This document shows positions 17,609 to 18,022 of a DNA stretch of 18,022 bases, piece by piece. Within the stretch, counting starts at the first letter, position 1. Every line of letters starts with the position of its first letter. Both the position numbers and the translations under genes were made by a program. This DNA is from Bacteroidales bacterium (GTDB lineage Bacteria; Bacteroidota; Bacteroidia; Bacteroidales; Dysgonomonadaceae), in assembly GCA_012798745.1 (NCBI GenBank), contig JAAZMQ010000363.1, positions 1 through 18,022 of the forward strand, read 5' to 3'. The notes below the pieces were generated by a model. It was not told the DNA's origin. It saw only the letters and a program-made list of their open reading frames with translations, and did no database searches.

Positions 17609-17706
17609 AAAACTTTATCTATTCTATATAAAAACTTTTTTTGTGATTTTTACAAACAAAAAAACTCGCTTTATCATTTTCGAACAAGATATCAACAGGA
17701 GAAACC

Positions 17707-18022
17707 TTATTCAGACATATTTTTAATATAAGGCAAGGAAACAAGATTGGTGAATCCGTAAAATTTCTCGGCATTCGATCGGAGGAACTTTCGTTTTCCC
17801 TCTTCGTCGAGAAGATCGGACTTTAAAATAAAATCGTAAGACATGCGATAGGTAATGGCCGTGATCGTACGCGGATAATCCGAACCCCACATCAGCTTGT
17901 CCATACCTACCAGCGATGCAGCTTCCCTTATTGCCCAAACGGCTCCTTTAAACGGATAAAATTCGTCATTGAACAACCAGGTGATTCCTCCCGATTCGAT
18001 CATCACGTTTTTGTTCCTTGCC
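17707..18022 (-). CDS. Amidohydrolase-2 family protein (COG3618-like lactonase), C-terminal part
   Basis: Only the last 105 residues or so are inside the window; the frame stays open to the right edge (ARNKNVMIESGG), so the gene runs off it. A GTG at 18006 is internal and should not be taken as a start. The motif DKLMWGSDYPRT, with its Asp, and the flanking helices match the C-terminal strand of amidohydrolase-2 metal-dependent hydrolases. That group includes L-fucono- and L-rhamnono-lactonases. A lactonase beside a keto-acid aldolase and a symporter would fit non-phosphorylative L-sugar breakdown. The metal-binding histidines are outside the window, so the reaction is inferred. It ends 98 nt before the aldolase gene. 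Confidence 0.8.
   Translation of the reverse strand, partial: ARNKNVMIESGGITWLFNDEFYPFKGAVWAIREAASLVGMDKLMWGSDYPRTITAITYRMSYDFILKSDLLDEEGKRKFLRSNAEKFYGFTNLVSLPYIKNMSE

Noticed and set aside
17630..17675. T-rich and A-rich runs between amidohydrolase and aldolase that could form a hairpin
   Set aside because: Only about five clean pairs before a mismatch, and no U-tract after the stem on the minus strand. Not a convincing terminator.
1..18022. CRISPR array, insertion sequence or phage genes
   Set aside because: No regularly spaced repeats, transposase, integrase or phage-like frames were seen anywhere in the window.

Overview
The window looks like an 18 kb stretch of a Bacteroidales-type chromosome (Bacteroides/Parabacteroides/Dysgonomonas relatives). 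Three things suggest this: a hybrid two-component regulator with periplasmic beta-propellers fused to histidine kinase, receiver and AraC modules; an ECF sigma factor followed by a FecR-like N-terminal fragment; and a TAnnTTTG-type promoter element before the tRNA. Every protein gene is on the minus strand, so the window is transcribed right to left. Only the tRNA at the left edge is on the plus strand.

In transcription order from the right edge: the C-terminal third of a COG3618-type amidohydrolase (17707-18022, runs off the window); a DapA/NanA-family aldolase (16685-17608); a sodium:solute symporter (15198-16667); a 1460-residue hybrid two-component sensor/regulator overlapping the symporter by 4 nt (10819-15201); a large secreted protein with an N-terminal pectate-lyase-like beta-helix and a C-terminal hydrolase-like domain (7642-10755); an ECF sigma factor (6952-7509, or from 7560); an 87-residue FecR-type anti-sigma N-domain without membrane or periplasmic part (6599-6862); and three tightly packed secreted glycosidases, GH127-like (4431-6461), GH141-like beta-helix (2538-4430) and GH78-like (355-2526). 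The left end holds a perfect 16-bp inverted-repeat terminator (194-234) and a tRNA with a CAT anticodon (112-188).

The cluster reads as a polysaccharide utilisation locus without SusC/SusD in view. Its glycosidases belong to families that act on L-sugars and branched pectin (L-rhamnose, L-fucose, L-arabinofuranose or aceric acid). As I recall, adjacent GH141 and GH127 genes also occur in the rhamnogalacturonan-II apparatus of Bacteroides thetaiotaomicron. The symporter, aldolase and lactonase-like amidohydrolase suggest uptake and non-phosphorylative breakdown of a released sugar or sugar acid. The regulator probably senses an oligosaccharide in the periplasm.

Most interesting points: the GH127 and GH78 members both appear altered at the expected acid catalyst; the anti-sigma gene is cut down to its cytoplasmic domain; the same 11-mer lies just upstream of three start codons; and the tRNA T-loop has the conserved T54/A58 pair swapped to A54/T58. 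No gene-free stretch exceeds 300 bases.
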